Virus record (IMG/VR): IMGVR_UViG_3300010297_000097
Span: 1-22,489 of that record
Length of the DNA stretch: 22,489 nt
Strand: one strand, 5' to 3'
Origin: a virus
Part shown: one piece after another, positions 17,601 to 22,489 of the stretch
Layout of the letters: each line of letters opens with the position of its first letter
Position numbering within the stretch: position 1 is the first letter of the stretch
Translations under genes and position numbers: made by a program
Notes under the pieces: model-generated
Told to the model about the DNA's origin: nothing
Database searches by the model: none
What the model saw: only the letters and a program-made list of their open reading frames with translations

Positions 17601-20600
17601 AGAGTTAGGAGATTCAACTGTTGGTAGAAGAGAACATCCAGGCGAGATTGAAATTTTCCGTCATGGAGTTATTCCAACTGATAACTTTGCAGGACAGTAC
17701 CAAGATAGAGCATATGTAGAAGATGAAATTGTAACATATGAAGATCAATATTTCAGAGCAATTAGAGCAGTGCCTGTAGGTATTAATCCTCAATCTCCAG
17801 AATATTGGAATGATATTAGTTGGAAATACGGAAAAGACATCAATTATAGAGGAAACTGGGATAATTCTTACAGTTATGCTGAAGGTTCTATTGTTATTAG
17901 AGAACAAACAAAAATTTGGCTTGATGGATTAAATGGCGAACCACTTGCTGGCCAAAGCATAACATTCACTTCAGTTGATGATTCTACTATTATTGTTAAA
18001 ACAATAAATGCTGTTGACGGCAATGCTGTTATAATTGACGGCAACCATTACGCAGAATTTTTAACATTTGATTGGTCTCCAAAAAGTATTGTTACAATTA
18101 ATGGGTTTGATACTATAACTGCAACTGGAATACAAAACGTTTCAGTTATTAAAAAATTGTATCAAGCTCAAACAAATATTGGAGTAGGAGCAGAGTTTTC
18201 TAATACTGGATGGTCCCAACTAAGCAATAAAATAGACTACCTAGGATATTTGCCAAACTTAACAGGGCAGAGTTTGTACGATGAAGAAGTTTTTGATCCC
18301 GTACAAAATATTATTGATTTTAGTGAAACGTTTGATGTAAGCAACGACAGACAAGTGCTTATAGTCAAAGCCAATCTCAAAGAATCAGATAGTACTACAA
18401 AAACAAGATTAGTAGTATATAGATTAAACGATAACAAGTATCAACTAGACCAAGTAATTTCTGCACCGACAACAATTTTTAAAACTGTAGAAGAAGTCAC
18501 CGATCAAATTGTCATTGACATATCTGATATATTAATATCTAATACTACAAGAGAAGATGACATAATTCTTAGAATAAATGATCAACGTAAAGGATATGTT
18601 GGCGGCAGATGGACCCTAAATAACAACTTAATTACAGTCAATGATGTTGCTAAAAATGATGTAATTGAAATAACTGTTTATAACGAAACAACTGCTTGGG
18701 GCGAACGTGTTAGCCTTAACGACAGTGGCGATAAATTTGCTGTTAGTGCTAAACTTGATGATACTGCTGGAACCGATAAAGGTGTAGTATACATTTACAA
18801 ACAAATTAACGGAAGATTCCAAGTTGACCAAATATTAAGATCTCCACAAAACGAAGTAGCAGAGCAATTTGGTCATGGATTATACTTTGGATCTGATAAC
18901 TTAGTTGTTTCTAGTTTAAACGGAGATCAAATAATTCCAACAACATTTGACGGAACGTCGATAGGAAACACTGAACCTCAAACAACATTTGATAATAAGT
19001 TTACTTCGTTTAGAAATATTAAACTAGATAAAGGTGTAGTATATGTTTACGAAGACTTAGAAAATCAATTAGTGTTCGGCGAAAAATTAATCTATCCTTC
19101 AGTGCAAACAACATTTGGTGAAAATCTGTTTAGTTACGGCAACCATATATATGCTGGCATACCACGTCAAACTAACGAAAAATCTGTAGGACAAGTTATT
19201 GATTTTAGAAAAAATGCTGGTTATACTGCTTGGTCGTCAATCGATCAACAAATATTACCTGTAGATGTTGATAAGATTAGTGGCTTAATGTTATACAACA
19301 AACGTAAAAATGAACTCATTAGCAGACTAGATTATATTGATCCTCTACAAGGAAAAATAGCAGGTGTTGCTGAACAAGAAATTAACTACAAGGCAGGATT
19401 TGACCCAGCAGTATACAATACAGGACTTACAAACGACTTTTTAGTTGATCCTGCAAGATTCTGGGGAAATGAACACGTTGGCGAAATATGGTGGGCAACA
19501 AACACTGCTAGATTTGCTTATCCTTATAAGGGATCAGTTAACTCTCAAAAGAAAGATTGGAATAACTTGATAGCTGGATCTAACATTGATATTTTTGAAT
19601 GGGTAGAAAGTGAATTTGTTCCATCTGGATGGGATGAGCTTGCTGATACAGATGAAGGTTTGAAAAAAGGAATAAGCGGTCAGTCATTATATGGCAATAC
19701 AAGATATACCACTCAATTAGAATACGATAAACTTGCCCAAAATTTCCGTGCAAAATATTATTTCTGGGTGCAAGGCAAAAGAACGAAACCTACAACTCAT
19801 AAGCCTAAAAGAAAACTTAATACTATTGACATTGCAAGATTAATCGAAAATCCTAGATTACAAGGATATAGATATGCTTCGCTTATTTCAAAAAATACAT
19901 TTATTCTTAATAATTGTAATGATTTAATCCAAGGCGATGATGTTGTACTACAAATTAGATACAAAGAAGATGAAACACAAAATATAAACCAGCACAAAGA
20001 ATACCAAATTTTAAGTGAAGGTCTAGAATCAAGTGTTCTGCATCCAACTATTGAAAGAAAGTGGTATGACAGTTTAATTGGGTTTGATTTAAACAACAGA
20101 CCAGTACCTGATATTAATGTTCCGTCAAATAAGAGATACGGAATTCAAAATGTTCCTAGACAAAGCATGTTTCAGAATAGATTTGAAGCATTAAAACAAA
20201 CTATTGAACGAGCTAACATTGTATTAGGCGAACAGTTATTAATTGATACATACGATTTAAGCGAACTTCAAAGAAAAGAGCCTTTGCCTTCAAGCGTTTC
20301 AGGCGAATTTGATCTAAGTATTGCAACATATGATGATTTAAGATTTGTAAGCACTAACAAAATTACACAAGCAGAAATTGAATTAATTATTAGTAATGGA
20401 CGTATTATTAGTACAAACATTATTAATCCAGGACGTGGCTATAAAGTTGCACCTTCATATAACTTAGAAGGTCCTGGATCTGGCGCAATTATTGACTTTG
20501 AAATAAATTCTCTAGGACAAATTACCAATGTTATTATTGGCAATAGCGGCACAGGGTATTTAGAAAATACCAAATTGATAGTACGTCCATTTAGTGTATT

Positions 20601-22489
20601 AGTACAAACAAACGAAACACTATACGGTAAATGGGCAATATACAGTTGGAATGGTACTTCTTGGTTTATTCGAAGCATACAAGATTACGATGTAACTAAT
20701 TATTGGGATTATGTAGACTGGTATGCAGACGGTTATAACCAGTTTACAACAATCAATTACACAGTTCCTGGAACTTACATACTTCCGACAATATCAGATA
20801 GAACTGGAGATATTGTCAAAGTTGAGTCTGTTGGCTCAGGCGGTTGGGTTCTTTTAGAAAAGGTTGCTAATTTTGATACTGAAGATTATACACAAAATTA
20901 TAAAGTTGTAGGTAGACAAAATGGAACTATTCAATTCAAAGAAACTTTGTATAATTACGAAGTAAATCCTGTGGGTTATAGTAACAGAAGTTTCGACAGT
21001 TATTTTTACGACAATAACCCAGTAACTGAATTACGAATTATTTTTGCAGCACTTAGAGATGACTTATTAGTTGGGGATCTAAAATCTGAATACAACGGAT
21101 TGTTCTTTGTAGGTGTTCGCTATGCGATTGCTGAACAAAAGGGTATTGATTGGATATTTAAAACAAGTTTTGTAAAAGCAAAATATAATGTAAGCGAATT
21201 AAGAAATGATGTTACATTTAACAGCGATAATTTAAAAAGTTTTGAAGATTATCTAAAAGAAGTTAAGCCTTACAAAACTAAGATTAGAGAATATGTGGAT
21301 GTGTATAGTAAGGTAGAACCTACTAATACAAGTGTAACAGATTTTGATTTACCACCATATTATAGTTTGGCAGACGGATCTATTATTCCTAATAGATCTG
21401 TTATAACAGATGGAGTTATAGACGACCCAGACGGAGATTTTAATTCTTATCCACGAAAACATTTTATTGAAAATGTTGGATACCAATTAAAAGAAATTCA
21501 AATAAAAGATGGCGGTTCTGGATATACTCTAACACCAAAAATAGAAATTATTGGCGACTGCGAAGAACAAGCAACTGCTGTTGCTTACATCGGATATGGT
21601 AAAATTACTAGTGTTAAAATTACAAATCCAGGTAAAGGGTACTTAACAAGACCAATTGTTGAAATTACCGGATCACAATCAACTGGTAGTACACCTGCTA
21701 GAATGAGTGCTATACTTGGTTATAGTCCAGTTAGAACTCCTCATATTAGAGTTAAGTTTGATAGATATTCCGGCGAAGTTTATATCCAAGAATTACAAGA
21801 AGTACAAACATTTACTGGCAATAATGTTCAAGCAAAATTTGATCTTGAATGGCCTATGGACTTAGATAATAAAAAAGTCAAAGTTTATATAGATGGCAAA
21901 GAAATGTTACGTAGTACATATACTTACGAAAACATTGATAATACTGAGAAAAGTTATTCAAGACAAAATGGTCGAATAACTTTTGCAAAAATTCCTGCCA
22001 CAGGTGCAGCAATTGAAGTTAGATATTATAAGCCAATCGATATGCTTTCAGCACAGGATAGAATTCATCATTTCTATGAGCCGACTGTAGGTATGCTAGG
22101 TAAGAGTTTTTCTCAGTTAATGAAAGGTATCGATTACGGCGGCGTTGAAGTTAAATCATTTGGATTTGAAGGCGCAGCAGGTTGGGATACACAAGGTTGG
22201 TTTACAGATACTTGGGATGTCTTTGATAATACATACGAAGATGAAGTATTTGTTGCAGACGGCAGTACAATTTTCATTCAACTAACACAACCACTAGAAA
22301 ATGGTGTTACTTATAATGTTTATAAAGGAACTTCAGGATCTGTTGATTTAACTAGAATAGATGATCCTAACTATGGGACTGCTCAGCAAGTAAATGAAAA
22401 TGCTATTATGAATAGTTTAGTCGGTGACGGCGTACAAACTATAATCGATCTTGATACATTGGGTGTAAGTTTTGATGATGGCGAAACTA
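8614..22489 (+). CDS. giant multidomain virion structural protein, wedge/gp7 position (3' end outside window)
   Basis: I read the frame through from ATG 8614 to the right edge and found no stop: 4625 full codons, an estimated mass above 500 kDa, with the C-terminus missing. Its place after gp6 is that of T4 gp7 (1032 aa) and the other wedge genes. The first 160 residues (SSDFLPKFFRTNANKKFL, IDWDKFVNFREYYWLPNG) match what I recall of large structural proteins in marine T4-like phages. By eye, in order: a cupredoxin-like domain (about 180-327); NPWSRYNKWFH (about 445); YPLY...HRH...LYMPN (1087-1128); TDRPHTCPWEMLGF (from 1266); carbohydrate-binding-like modules (1576, 1832, 2341, 3029, 3082); an interrupted FG-GAP-like propeller (2246 to about 3530); YIDPLQGKIAG (about 3575); YWDYVDWYADGY (about 4030); G-x-GY repeat pairs (3938-3977, 4299-4338); GMLGKSF...GIDYGGV near the end. 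I see no signal peptide, membrane segment or protease motif. It is probably a peripheral baseplate scaffold or host-contact protein; the precise role is inferred. Confidence 0.92.
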   Translation, partial: MAFNDNNESNQNGKVTSSDFLPKFFRTNANKKFLQATFDQLIQPGEAEKIQGYFGRKTAKAFVPSDNYVGDVSADRLNYQLEPAVVVQDEFENTTFYKDYNDYVNQLKVFGADTRDHSRLNSQEFYSWNPNIDWDKFVNFREYYWLPNGPQTVPVRGQAREVKSTYTVTLAEDDDNKSYIFNDGLEKNPTLQLYRGQTYRFEIDVPGDPIAFSISRTFTPGSAILVAGNEGIRAPGVFDGTLYDEEDANYDLGDFIVLPSAGSVSFEEDENVSTLYSDGITKYDEDGNPISLVYIEKGTIEFSIPENAPDRLYYISKNDIDTSGYVRIANIEENTFLNVANDIIGKKTYTSANGVEFTNGLKIRFQGDVEPEIYSSGQWYVEGVGEKIKLVNETDLIIPAQYSEDVFVPYDDDKFDTLPFSNANSYAGTKDYIVINRASTDRNPWSRYNKWFHKSVIEKSAEYNNTTNDTNESFRAKRPIIEFEAGLKLYNYGSAAKTDIDLIDTVTVDAFSYVEGQIGYKIDGIDLADNMRVIFTADTDNLVNGKVYIVKFIRIGNNRQISLVEAEDTTPQRLETVLVTKGRKNAGKSYYYNGEVWKLGQEKTTTNQEPFFDVFGIDKKSFGDTDQYAANTFRGTKLFSYKKGTGSNDSELGFPLSYRNINNSGDILFEFNLLTDSFSYEQDTDYYKKSINPGFLKKYKDLTNYSWVNGYTNNPAKSVQKVLRQYIVTEDADQQTFQVDVYNNAGTLSDIVINVFVNNKIRKDYTLDRTNKKLYIVFDQELEENDVVLIKTKSSAKKNNNGWYDFPINLERNPANADFSEFTLGEVIDHVDTMVEDLREFTGTYPGISNLRDLGDIDRFGKRFVKHSGPINLSSYHVTNKGYNLVKALDHSRREYARFKRNFVDASTKLGVDTETKQHVDAILKDLNKDKVKTEPYYFSDVLAYQSSNTIVYEVFDARGRYYALSEDFNLSTLTNKSVNVYLNGEQLVYGRDYDFSNPGFVYVFADFVEEGDTITVYEYNSTDGSYIPPTPTKLGLYPKFEPELVYDDTYRPEQGEFPEDGTPYKIYAQSEKGFRGENQIGWFYPLYTDIASAQQKDIDEGGTGVAHRHMFKGSNLVLYMPNTAFNHATIDSALYDPYPFGVPMIRGHDGSYVRCYNDYRDKLLLELEKRIFNNIKIEYDSTKLDVDKFVGGEFRDSEFTREEINTTLLRTFSDWLTFLNNDYTDHYFYLRQDEFTFNYSAMNSFQGNSIPGFWRGIFMQLFDTDRPHTCPWEMLGFRIKPKWWNEVYGPAPYTGDNLLIWEDLEQGKIAEPGNVRYDTRYERPGLTSKIPVDSDGNLISPLRCNLLDNFILRPTSDNFAFGDWAPVENAWRRSSEYPFALLTTMVLNKPAETIGLAFDISRTQKNFANQYIYDATSKTIELDQILLPNTVDSNQRIMTAGLVNYISNLISSNVLTVYEDYKNELKSVTNRLGVKIGGFTDKQKLSVILDSRSIVEDQSQDSVFVPQENYDVFLNTSSPTDLVTYSGLIIEKLANGFVIRGYSKSNPYFEYYIPSAGSKKTNITVGGISEVTTQWEEEKPYIKGQVVENNGRYYRVKQSFTSGQQFDTENLALLGSLPIVGGKTAEFNKNFGKTVYRIPYGHRFSSSQEVVTFILGYAERLKDLGFEFNYTVDGRQIDDWSDSAKEFLFWTTQGWASGTVLSISASANRLYFDKDYNVVDDLSDPFYGYSVFDENGSPLEADTRSILRDQNSFGIETIGTDHGLYHVALPTVQKEHVVIFDNKTVFNDILYQPSSGYRQERLKVNAYRTSDWQGGFNVPGFVFDDARYSTWTEYKDYQIGDLVKYRQYYYVATTNIIGSNIFDNTVWYRLSEEPEKKLLTNFDYRINQFMDFYDLDSVGFDESQQELAQHLVGYQKRQYLANIINDDVSQFKFYNGFIQDKGTANSVKKLFDSLAGNTEEKVELFEEWAVQVGRYGSTENEKQIEYKLTDSKLEESPQIFELANSRPAEFDKIYRIYPSEVYDKPQGYVHTSALPVKSSINEYLKTGGYVNENDVTFVSYDKQELLGADINQVELGSYIWLVETGADDWTVYQIIDTDIKATDFVKETGVFTDKGEPLSELTLDQWTNARIEEKEYFGILNAFRFNISGIYEVYDATLNKIQFNSGEDAINFEDQNFSLVKLRKVRVSNLATLNDLVQEKQYDGQKFWVDNYSNGVWNVVENNPVFSQRQVMSNPSEYDGTNHEFGKNIAVSANNRVLVVASPNDENGKINVYVRPRENSNYVVKQQIQFVDSTLLDVNNTRFGHSVDISPDGEYIVVGMPRASGVKTRYKGDFDPTLQYTKGDVVKYRESIWQALRTINPQTGSQSFTTFDSYQSLVAFEDTDSTNSVLLVAGNPGLPNNVVDHLLVRAPLDMYLGTKARDFAADTPGDQIFLDWNLRSYANPTLDDYYPFDNNLTGITPSWLGRTQGHEIIFKVDYIVYVDTFIALPAVGEFVTTNTGRAEVVYVDTSEDSAVIYVKDTNGVFDISGELFIDDEDFVGLYTLESTYTTSEQVGGYWLIKTYNSDDRPAVDWESEISDGDGFTYDNIETWYDAGRGLVYSDVLLAEGGRDPNEYYNIQTTVSAIGTYVLNKNRTSWGTQLSFRGDPTIDENDGQDGFERFCQSNYWVLRVGKEFSDTLNGDETFNLQFYDLENREVDYEAAALTDAIVNAQQTIVDMWDGYIDFELSRFDASGFPFQPQPRWYHEADGTLNTTDRTQGDVIIDVQTASDGAGGLAISPLSPTSAAEVIYLQRDFNKIRVYVKILEEYNGITYGGDFTQLNNIGRYELRRIGNEDLRGAGDVDRTFAEIDDANNDIVVGTTQVGKLLVFQEDSISTFNNNISWEDTVEFIDEEYYFFNENTESGITRPANPPYGLNKDYKQIYHLPANSTGVAGPDLSGAIAIYRRRKEGSYELKHTLTSLFYDENRQFGHKVKLVQTDRDYTLFVGTRGLDAPEELGDSTVGRREHPGEIEIFRHGVIPTDNFAGQYQDRAYVEDEIVTYEDQYFRAIRAVPVGINPQSPEYWNDISWKYGKDINYRGNWDNSYSYAEGSIVIREQTKIWLDGLNGEPLAGQSITFTSVDDSTIIVKTINAVDGNAVIIDGNHYAEFLTFDWSPKSIVTINGFDTITATGIQNVSVIKKLYQAQTNIGVGAEFSNTGWSQLSNKIDYLGYLPNLTGQSLYDEEVFDPVQNIIDFSETFDVSNDRQVLIVKANLKESDSTTKTRLVVYRLNDNKYQLDQVISAPTTIFKTVEEVTDQIVIDISDILISNTTREDDIILRINDQRKGYVGGRWTLNNNLITVNDVAKNDVIEITVYNETTAWGERVSLNDSGDKFAVSAKLDDTAGTDKGVVYIYKQINGRFQVDQILRSPQNEVAEQFGHGLYFGSDNLVVSSLNGDQIIPTTFDGTSIGNTEPQTTFDNKFTSFRNIKLDKGVVYVYEDLENQLVFGEKLIYPSVQTTFGENLFSYGNHIYAGIPRQTNEKSVGQVIDFRKNAGYTAWSSIDQQILPVDVDKISGLMLYNKRKNELISRLDYIDPLQGKIAGVAEQEINYKAGFDPAVYNTGLTNDFLVDPARFWGNEHVGEIWWATNTARFAYPYKGSVNSQKKDWNNLIAGSNIDIFEWVESEFVPSGWDELADTDEGLKKGISGQSLYGNTRYTTQLEYDKLAQNFRAKYYFWVQGKRTKPTTHKPKRKLNTIDIARLIENPRLQGYRYASLISKNTFILNNCNDLIQGDDVVLQIRYKEDETQNINQHKEYQILSEGLESSVLHPTIERKWYDSLIGFDLNNRPVPDINVPSNKRYGIQNVPRQSMFQNRFEALKQTIERANIVLGEQLLIDTYDLSELQRKEPLPSSVSGEFDLSIATYDDLRFVSTNKITQAEIELIISNGRIISTNIINPGRGYKVAPSYNLEGPGSGAIIDFEINSLGQITNVIIGNSGTGYLENTKLIVRPFSVLVQTNETLYGKWAIYSWNGTSWFIRSIQDYDVTNYWDYVDWYADGYNQFTTINYTVPGTYILPTISDRTGDIVKVESVGSGGWVLLEKVANFDTEDYTQNYKVVGRQNGTIQFKETLYNYEVNPVGYSNRSFDSYFYDNNPVTELRIIFAALRDDLLVGDLKSEYNGLFFVGVRYAIAEQKGIDWIFKTSFVKAKYNVSELRNDVTFNSDNLKSFEDYLKEVKPYKTKIREYVDVYSKVEPTNTSVTDFDLPPYYSLADGSIIPNRSVITDGVIDDPDGDFNSYPRKHFIENVGYQLKEIQIKDGGSGYTLTPKIEIIGDCEEQATAVAYIGYGKITSVKITNPGKGYLTRPIVEITGSQSTGSTPARMSAILGYSPVRTPHIRVKFDRYSGEVYIQELQEVQTFTGNNVQAKFDLEWPMDLDNKKVKVYIDGKEMLRSTYTYENIDNTEKSYSRQNGRITFAKIPATGAAIEVRYYKPIDMLSAQDRIHHFYEPTVGMLGKSFSQLMKGIDYGGVEVKSFGFEGAAGWDTQGWFTDTWDVFDNTYEDEVFVADGSTIFIQLTQPLENGVTYNVYKGTSGSVDLTRIDDPNYGTAQQVNENAIMNSLVGDGVQTIIDLDTLGVSFDDGET
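9151..9594 (+). other. cupredoxin-like domain lacking metal ligands (giant protein)
   Basis: Residues about 180-327. The strand order NPTLQLYRGQTYRFEID, then PGDPIAFS, then GTIEFSIPENAPDRLYYIS and GYVRI resembles the cupredoxin-like modules common in marine phage structural proteins, as I remember them. Those have PGHPF and YYxCxxH ligands; here the His is Asp (D208) and YYISKND has neither Cys nor His. About 85 residues are inserted in the middle. Confidence 0.45.
13339..13437 (+). other. ChtBD3/CBM5-12-like module, copy 1 (giant protein)
   Basis: From residue 1576: WEEEKPYIKGQVVENNGRYY, then RVKQSFTSGQQFD. The order W, Y-x-x-G-x-x-V, YY and a following S/T turn is that of short chitin/cellulose-binding modules. 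The call rests on pattern only. Confidence 0.4.
14107..14226 (+). other. ChtBD3/CBM5-12-like module, copy 2 (giant protein)
   Basis: From residue 1832: WTEYKDYQIGDLVKYRQYYY, then VATTN...FDNTVWYRL. This is the best match of the set to the pattern W...Y-x-x-G-D-x-V-x-Y...YY-x-A...W. Confidence 0.45.
15634..15720 (+). other. ChtBD3/CBM5-12-like module, copy 3, at the start of the first propeller insertion
   Basis: From residue 2341: YTKGDVVKYRESIWQALRTI, then NPQTGSQSF. It directly follows the second propeller blade and shares the NPQ turn with the copy at 17698. Confidence 0.4.
17698..17925 (+). other. ChtBD3/CBM5-12-like modules, copies 4 and 5, at the start of the second propeller insertion
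   Basis: Residues 3029-3071 read YQDRAYVEDEIVTYEDQYFR, then NPQSPEYWNDI. From 3079, YRGNWDNSYSYAEGSIVIRE looks like a further, more divergent copy. They follow the fourth blade just as copy 3 follows the second. Confidence 0.4.
20425..20580 (+). repeat. G-x-GY repeat pair A (giant protein)
   Basis: NPGRGY at residue 3938 and NSGTGY at 3977, 39 residues apart. They are joined by a GPGSGAIIDFEINSLGQITN linker, giving two short beta units. The translation is directly readable; the fold is unknown. Confidence 0.6.
21508..21672 (+). repeat. G-x-GY repeat pair B (giant protein)
   Basis: DGGSGY at residue 4299 and NPGKGY at 4338, again 39 residues apart. TPKIEIIG and RPIVEITG strands follow each one, with a YGKITSVKI linker between them. 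The architecture is the same as pair A, about 360 residues earlier. Confidence 0.6.

Larger units (their letters stand above)
15349..19209 (+). other. FG-GAP-like beta-propeller interrupted by two insertions (giant protein)
   Basis: Seven blade starts of the form [FWY]G followed by a strand occur at residues 2246, 2304, 2914, 2970, 3362, 3419 and 3501. Typical partner strands follow: VLVVASPND, YIVVGMPRA, YTLFVGTRG, HIYAGIPRQ, and GxVYxY-type strands such as GKINVYVRP, GVVYIYKQ and GVVYVYED. Neighbouring starts are 56-58 residues apart, the usual blade size, except 82 for the last pair. Insertions of about 550 and 330 residues separate blades 2 from 3 and 4 from 5. Integrin-type propellers bind ligands or carbohydrate; no calcium loops of that type are evident. 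Confidence 0.5.

Noticed and set aside
15349-19209. FG-GAP-like blades as a sign of a gene captured from a eukaryotic integrin
   Set aside because: Such propellers are widespread in bacteria and phages, and the codon use looks like the rest of the window.
11746-20678. Several minus-strand frames of 60-99 codons
   Set aside because: All lie antisense to the giant gene, which is open throughout. No start signals or recognisable motifs were seen.
8614-22489. Giant frame as an assembly artefact or a fusion of neighbouring genes by missed stops
   Set aside because: Composition, motif quality and AGA-rich codon use are even along its length, and no internal ribosome binding site plus start in a plausible boundary was seen.

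Overview
The window reads as one strand of the tail-baseplate cluster of a T4-like (marine, cyanophage/pelagiphage-type) myovirus. The evidence is a gp5-type spike, a gp25-type wedge protein and a gp6-type wedge protein in a row, all on the + strand. The DNA is AT-rich with AGA-dominated arginine codons, and there is almost no intergenic space. I see no tRNA, rRNA, CRISPR, insertion sequence, integrase or host metabolic gene. The exact host (Prochlorococcus/Synechococcus or SAR11-type) cannot be decided from the sequence.

Layout, left to right: (1) the C-terminal part of a tail/baseplate hub-like structural protein, cut by the left edge (to 1057); (2) a 332-aa protein of unknown function, probably largely disordered (1071-2069); (3) a gp5-like central spike of 827 aa, with an OB-fold, a beta-helix and a C-terminal lysozyme-like domain (2103-4586); (4) gp25 (4594-5031); (5) a 49-base gap with a GATAAATA late-promoter-like box and a good ribosome binding site; (6) an enlarged gp6 of 1177 aa (5081-8614); (7) one giant reading frame that starts on the last base of the gp6 stop codon and stays open for at least 4625 codons to the right edge (8614-22489). 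No stretch above 50 bases lacks a coding region.

The genes fit one machine. The hub-like protein and gp5 would form the centre and cell-puncturing tip of the baseplate, with a peptidoglycan-cleaving domain on the spike. gp25 and gp6 would form the wedge and the inner ring around the hub. The giant protein lies where T4 has gp7 and the following wedge genes. It looks like a very large wedge or peripheral baseplate protein assembled from many beta-rich modules. I read a cupredoxin-like domain without its metal ligands, several ChtBD3/CBM5-12-like modules, a seven-blade FG-GAP-like propeller opened by two long insertions, and two pairs of G-x-GY repeats with identical 39-residue spacing. This giant protein is the most unusual object in the window. 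Gene identities for gp5, gp25 and gp6 are firm; the domain calls inside the giant protein are pattern recognition by eye and need profile searches.
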